Below are positions 4,510-7,069 of a stretch of DNA of 7,069 bases, piece by piece; position 1 is the first letter of the stretch; each line of letters opens with the position of its first letter. The translations under genes were made by a program, and so were the position numbers. The DNA is taken from assembly GCA_030696545.1 (NCBI GenBank), contig JAUYSA010000467.1:1-7069 (forward strand). Reading direction: 5' to 3'. This DNA is from Hyphomonadaceae bacterium (GTDB lineage Bacteria; Pseudomonadota; Alphaproteobacteria; Caulobacterales; Hyphomonadaceae). The notes below the pieces were generated by a model that was not told the origin of the DNA, did no database searches, and saw nothing but the letters and a program-made list of their open reading frames with translations.

Positions 4510-7069
4510 CTAGTAGTCTTTCTTCCATCTCACGGCGATCTTGGTGTCGCCGTTGCCTTGCGCTGATGAGATGATCGAGAGTTCCTTGGCGGGTTCCCAT
4601 TCGACCTGGGCGCCGACGCCACCGGAGCCGCCTGCGCCGACCTGCACATAGACGTCTTCGGCGATGTATTTGCCGGCGGAGACAGTGGCGATGCCGCCTT
4701 CGGCGCCGAAGCTTACGCGGTCGAGGCCGGTGGCGGAGCGGACGAGGCCGATGGGGTCGAAGCCGGCATTGCCGCCGGCGAGCTGGGCGAGGCCTGCTGC
4801 GAGCTGGGCGGCTTCGAAGCCGGTGAGCTCGGCGGCTGAGCGGCCGAAGAGGACGCGCGCGAGGACTTCGTCCTGCGGGAGCGATGGCGTGGATTCGAGT
4901 GTGAATTTGGGTTCGACCGGCGTGCCGGTGACGTGGACGCTGGCGGTGATGTCGTCGGCGGTGCGCTCTGCCGCGATGTCGATGCGGGCGGAGCGGATGG
5001 GGCCGTTGAGTTCGATCGAGCCGGTGTCGAAGTCGAAGCGGCGGCCAGCGAGGTCAAGGTCGCCGCGCACGAGGGTGGCGGTGCCGTTGATCGAGGGGTC
5101 GCTGATCGGGCCGGTGACGCGCAGGTTGGCGGCCCATTCGGTGTCGAGGCCGCGACCGAAGACCACGATGCGGCGCGGGGCGGTGACTTTGAGGTCGAGC
5201 TGGACGGGGCGCTGGAAGGGCGAGGAGGCGGCGGCTTCGATCTCGTCCTGATCGGGGAAGTTGATGCGGCGGATGCCGGTGAGCGTTGGGATGCTGGCGG
5301 AGGCGGGCTGTTCGATCGAGATGCGCGCCTGCGACACGGTGAGGTCGCCGGTGATGCGGATGGATTCGGTGTCGAGGACGACGTTGGCGTCGCCGGAGAC
5401 GATGGCCATGCGGTCGTCGCGGTCTAGGGCGCGGAGGTTCACGGCGGAGATTTTCACGCCGCCGCTGACGTCATTGTCCCAGCTGATGCTGCCTTCGCCG
5501 GTGAGGCGGCCGCCCTTGCCGTCTGTGGCGGTGAGCCCGGTGATGCGGGCGTTGGTTTCGTCGAACTCGCCGCGCGCGGTGATGTCGCGCAGGCTGAAGC
5601 CGGTTTCGCCGTGGTCGTAGGCGGCGCTGGCGACGTTGAAGCCGCCGGAGAGATCGGGGCGGGACAGCGTGCCGGCGACGCGGACATTGGCCTGAAGCTC
5701 GCCACGCAGGGACTGGTTCTCGGGACCGAAGAGCGCCCAGAGTTGTTCGGCGCGGCCGGTGAGGTCCAGTTGCGCTGCGAGCGGCGTGGTGGTGTTGGGG
5801 CGGATGTCGAAGCCATCGCCGATGATCATTTCCTCGCGCGATGTGGCGGCGAGCTTGAAGCCCTGGCCCTCGCCGGTGGCGGAAGCGACGAAGACGCCGT
5901 TGCGCAGGTTGCCGGTGAAGTTGAGGGAGACGGGATCTGCCGTGACGCCGACGGGGTTGGCGTTGGCGATGGCGAGCGTGAAGTCGCCCGTGGCGAGGCC
6001 GGCGACGTTGGAGAAAGACGCCGAGCCAGTGACTTCGCCGTTGACCGGCGTGATGCGGGCGACGCGGGAGATGCCGCGCAGGCTGACGCCGGCGAGCTGG
6101 AGGTCGGCCGTCGCATTGTCTCCGCTCATGCCGATCCTTGCGTCGAGGCGTCCACGGAAGGCGGCAAGTTGCGCATCAACGTTCCAGCCTTCGGGGCTGT
6201 ACTGCCAGCGGGCGGCGCGCGAGGTGGAGATCGGCAGCTGGTCGACGGAGCCATCGAGCATTGCCTGGCCGGACCATGCGTCACCGGCGCGATCGGCGGT
6301 GGCGTTGAGCGTGATGTCGATGGGCGCGCTGATCGAGCCCTTGGCGCGGGCCTTCAGCGTTGCCCGATTGCCGGCTGCGTCCACATCGAAGGTGATGAGG
6401 TCGAGGCGAACGGCGCCGCTGCGCAGGTTGGCGAGTTGGCCGGTGATATCGGCGTTGAGCTCTTCGCCGATGGCGATATTGCCCTTGGCGGTGAGCGTGC
6501 CGCGATCGAGGCCAGCGATGCCCGCGAGAGGACCCGAGGCGTCGAAGGCGGCGGAGAAGCCTGAGTCGCCGAAGGCGAGGCGGGGCGAGTTGAAACGCAG
6601 GTCGCCGAGGCTGGCGACGAGGTTCACGACGCGGAAGTCGCCTTCGCCGCCCTGCAGGCGGCCGGAGGCGAGGAAGGCCTGCTTGCCGGAGGCGCCGCGC
6701 AGGGAGAAGTCTCCTGCGATGGCTTCGCCGAGGCGAGCGTTGGCGGCGCCGTTGAGGTTGCTGATGATGACGCCGCCGCCCGTGAACTCGCCATCGGCGA
6801 GGCGCAGGGCAACGATGGGCGCGCTGGTGTTGCCGGTGATGTCGGCGGTGAAGTCCATCGCGCCGAGCGAGGCGCCGCCAAGATCGAGCGTGCGGGTGAG
6901 CGCGCCTTCGGCGCGGGCGGAGATGGCGCCGCTGTCTGCGACGCGGCCGGTCATGTTGGCGCGGATGCCGGGGCCGGTGATCGTGCCGGACTCGATGGCG
7001 AAGCGGCCATTGTGGACGACGGCGGCGAGTTTCACGCGCGGTTCGCCGCCGATGAGCTGGGTGAGGGCG
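4510..7069 (-). CDS. tamB: Translocation and assembly module protein TamB, C-terminal part (5' end beyond the window)
   Basis: The frame is open to the right edge, giving 852 codons plus a TAG stop at 4510-4512. A GTG at 7033-7035 is internal, because the frame continues upstream of it without a stop. TamB is a long inner-membrane-anchored periplasmic protein of the AsmA-like/bridge group. With TamA it is linked to outer-membrane protein assembly, and related proteins to phospholipid transport between membranes. The visible part is almost all short amphipathic beta-strands with Gly/Asn/Asp turns, as expected for the beta-taco groove. The C-terminal TamB (DUF490) domain is clear: GDLDLAGRRFDFDTGSIELNG near 5000-5065, and LPQDEVLARVLFGRSAAEL followed by an AAQLAAGLAQLAGG helix near 4770-4890. 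It ends in the strand IAVRWKKDY. About a third or more of the usual ~1,200-1,400 residues, including the N-terminal membrane anchor, is missing only because of the window edge. tamA, often just upstream, would lie to the right. Confidence 0.93.
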   Translation of the reverse strand, partial: ALTQLIGGEPRVKLAAVVHNGRFAIESGTITGPGIRANMTGRVADSGAISARAEGALTRTLDLGGASLGAMDFTADITGNTSAPIVALRLADGEFTGGGVIISNLNGAANARLGEAIAGDFSLRGASGKQAFLASGRLQGGEGDFRVVNLVASLGDLRFNSPRLAFGDSGFSAAFDASGPLAGIAGLDRGTLTAKGNIAIGEELNADITGQLANLRSGAVRLDLITFDVDAAGNRATLKARAKGSISAPIDITLNATADRAGDAWSGQAMLDGSVDQLPISTSRAARWQYSPEGWNVDAQLAAFRGRLDARIGMSGDNATADLQLAGVSLRGISRVARITPVNGEVTGSASFSNVAGLATGDFTLAIANANPVGVTADPVSLNFTGNLRNGVFVASATGEGQGFKLAATSREEMIIGDGFDIRPNTTTPLAAQLDLTGRAEQLWALFGPENQSLRGELQANVRVAGTLSRPDLSGGFNVASAAYDHGETGFSLRDITARGEFDETNARITGLTATDGKGGRLTGEGSISWDNDVSGGVKISAVNLRALDRDDRMAIVSGDANVVLDTESIRITGDLTVSQARISIEQPASASIPTLTGIRRINFPDQDEIEAAASSPFQRPVQLDLKVTAPRRIVVFGRGLDTEWAANLRVTGPISDPSINGTATLVRGDLDLAGRRFDFDTGSIELNGPIRSARIDIAAERTADDITASVHVTGTPVEPKFTLESTPSLPQDEVLARVLFGRSAAELTGFEAAQLAAGLAQLAGGNAGFDPIGLVRSATGLDRVSFGAEGGIATVSAGKYIAEDVYVQVGAGGSGGVGAQVEWEPAKELSIISSAQGNGDTKIAVRWKKDY

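Noticed and set aside
5611..6564. A 317-codon open frame on the plus strand opposite tamB
   Set aside because: Its translation is low-complexity Gly/Ala/Asp/Glu/Arg sequence with no recognisable fold, while the opposite strand encodes continuous TamB-like beta-strand repeats. Long antisense frames are expected in GC-rich DNA with third-position bias.
7033..7035. GTG as the start codon of the right-hand minus-strand gene
   Set aside because: The same frame runs on without a stop to the window edge with in-character residues (ALTQLIGGEPR), and the protein lacks the N-terminal membrane anchor expected of TamB. The gene is simply cut by the window.
1..7069. A novel defence, mobile or biosynthetic system
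   Set aside because: Every long stretch is accounted for by a recognised protein family with intact key residues. There is no transposase, integrase, CRISPR repeat, toxin-antitoxin pair or cluster of unknown genes.

Overview
This is a compact, GC-rich stretch of bacterial chromosome carrying ordinary core genes. High GC, the form of the Fmt, TruA and TamB proteins, a TTG-started truA and GC-rich palindromes between genes all suggest an alphaproteobacterium. I lean towards the Caulobacterales/Hyphomonadales side, but that is a family-level impression, since no rRNA or other marker is present.

Layout, left to right. (1) Positions 1-81 hold no gene, only two adjacent hairpins downstream of the first gene. 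(2) 82-2073, minus strand: a lipid-anchored S9-family serine peptidase with a beta-propeller and an alpha/beta-hydrolase domain, and an intact Ser521/Asp605/His637 triad. (3) 2074-2165: a 92-bp divergent intergenic region with nested inverted and direct repeats, which must hold the start signals for both directions. (4) 2166-4339, plus strand: a tight three-gene run of fmt (methionyl-tRNA formyltransferase), a YhbS-like GNAT acetyltransferase, and truA (tRNA pseudouridine synthase A). The gaps are 10 bp and then an 8-bp overlap, so the three are very probably co-transcribed and translationally coupled. (5) 4340-4509: a 170-bp convergent gap filled mostly by a GC-rich composite inverted repeat with several stem-loops. 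(6) 4510 to beyond the right edge, minus strand: the C-terminal 852 codons of tamB, the inner-membrane-anchored periplasmic protein of the TAM/AsmA-like family; its N-terminus lies outside the window.

The central operon serves translation: initiator-tRNA formylation and pseudouridylation of the tRNA anticodon arm, with an acetyltransferase of unknown substrate between them. The two flanking minus-strand genes act in the cell envelope and have no obvious functional tie to the operon. No mobile element, CRISPR array, tRNA, rRNA, phage gene or defence-like cassette is visible, and I found no convincing undescribed multi-gene system. The points worth a second look are the repeat architecture of the two intergenic regions, the TTG start and overlap at truA, the GNAT gene inside the fmt-truA operon with no def gene nearby, and a strand-wide G excess independent of gene direction.
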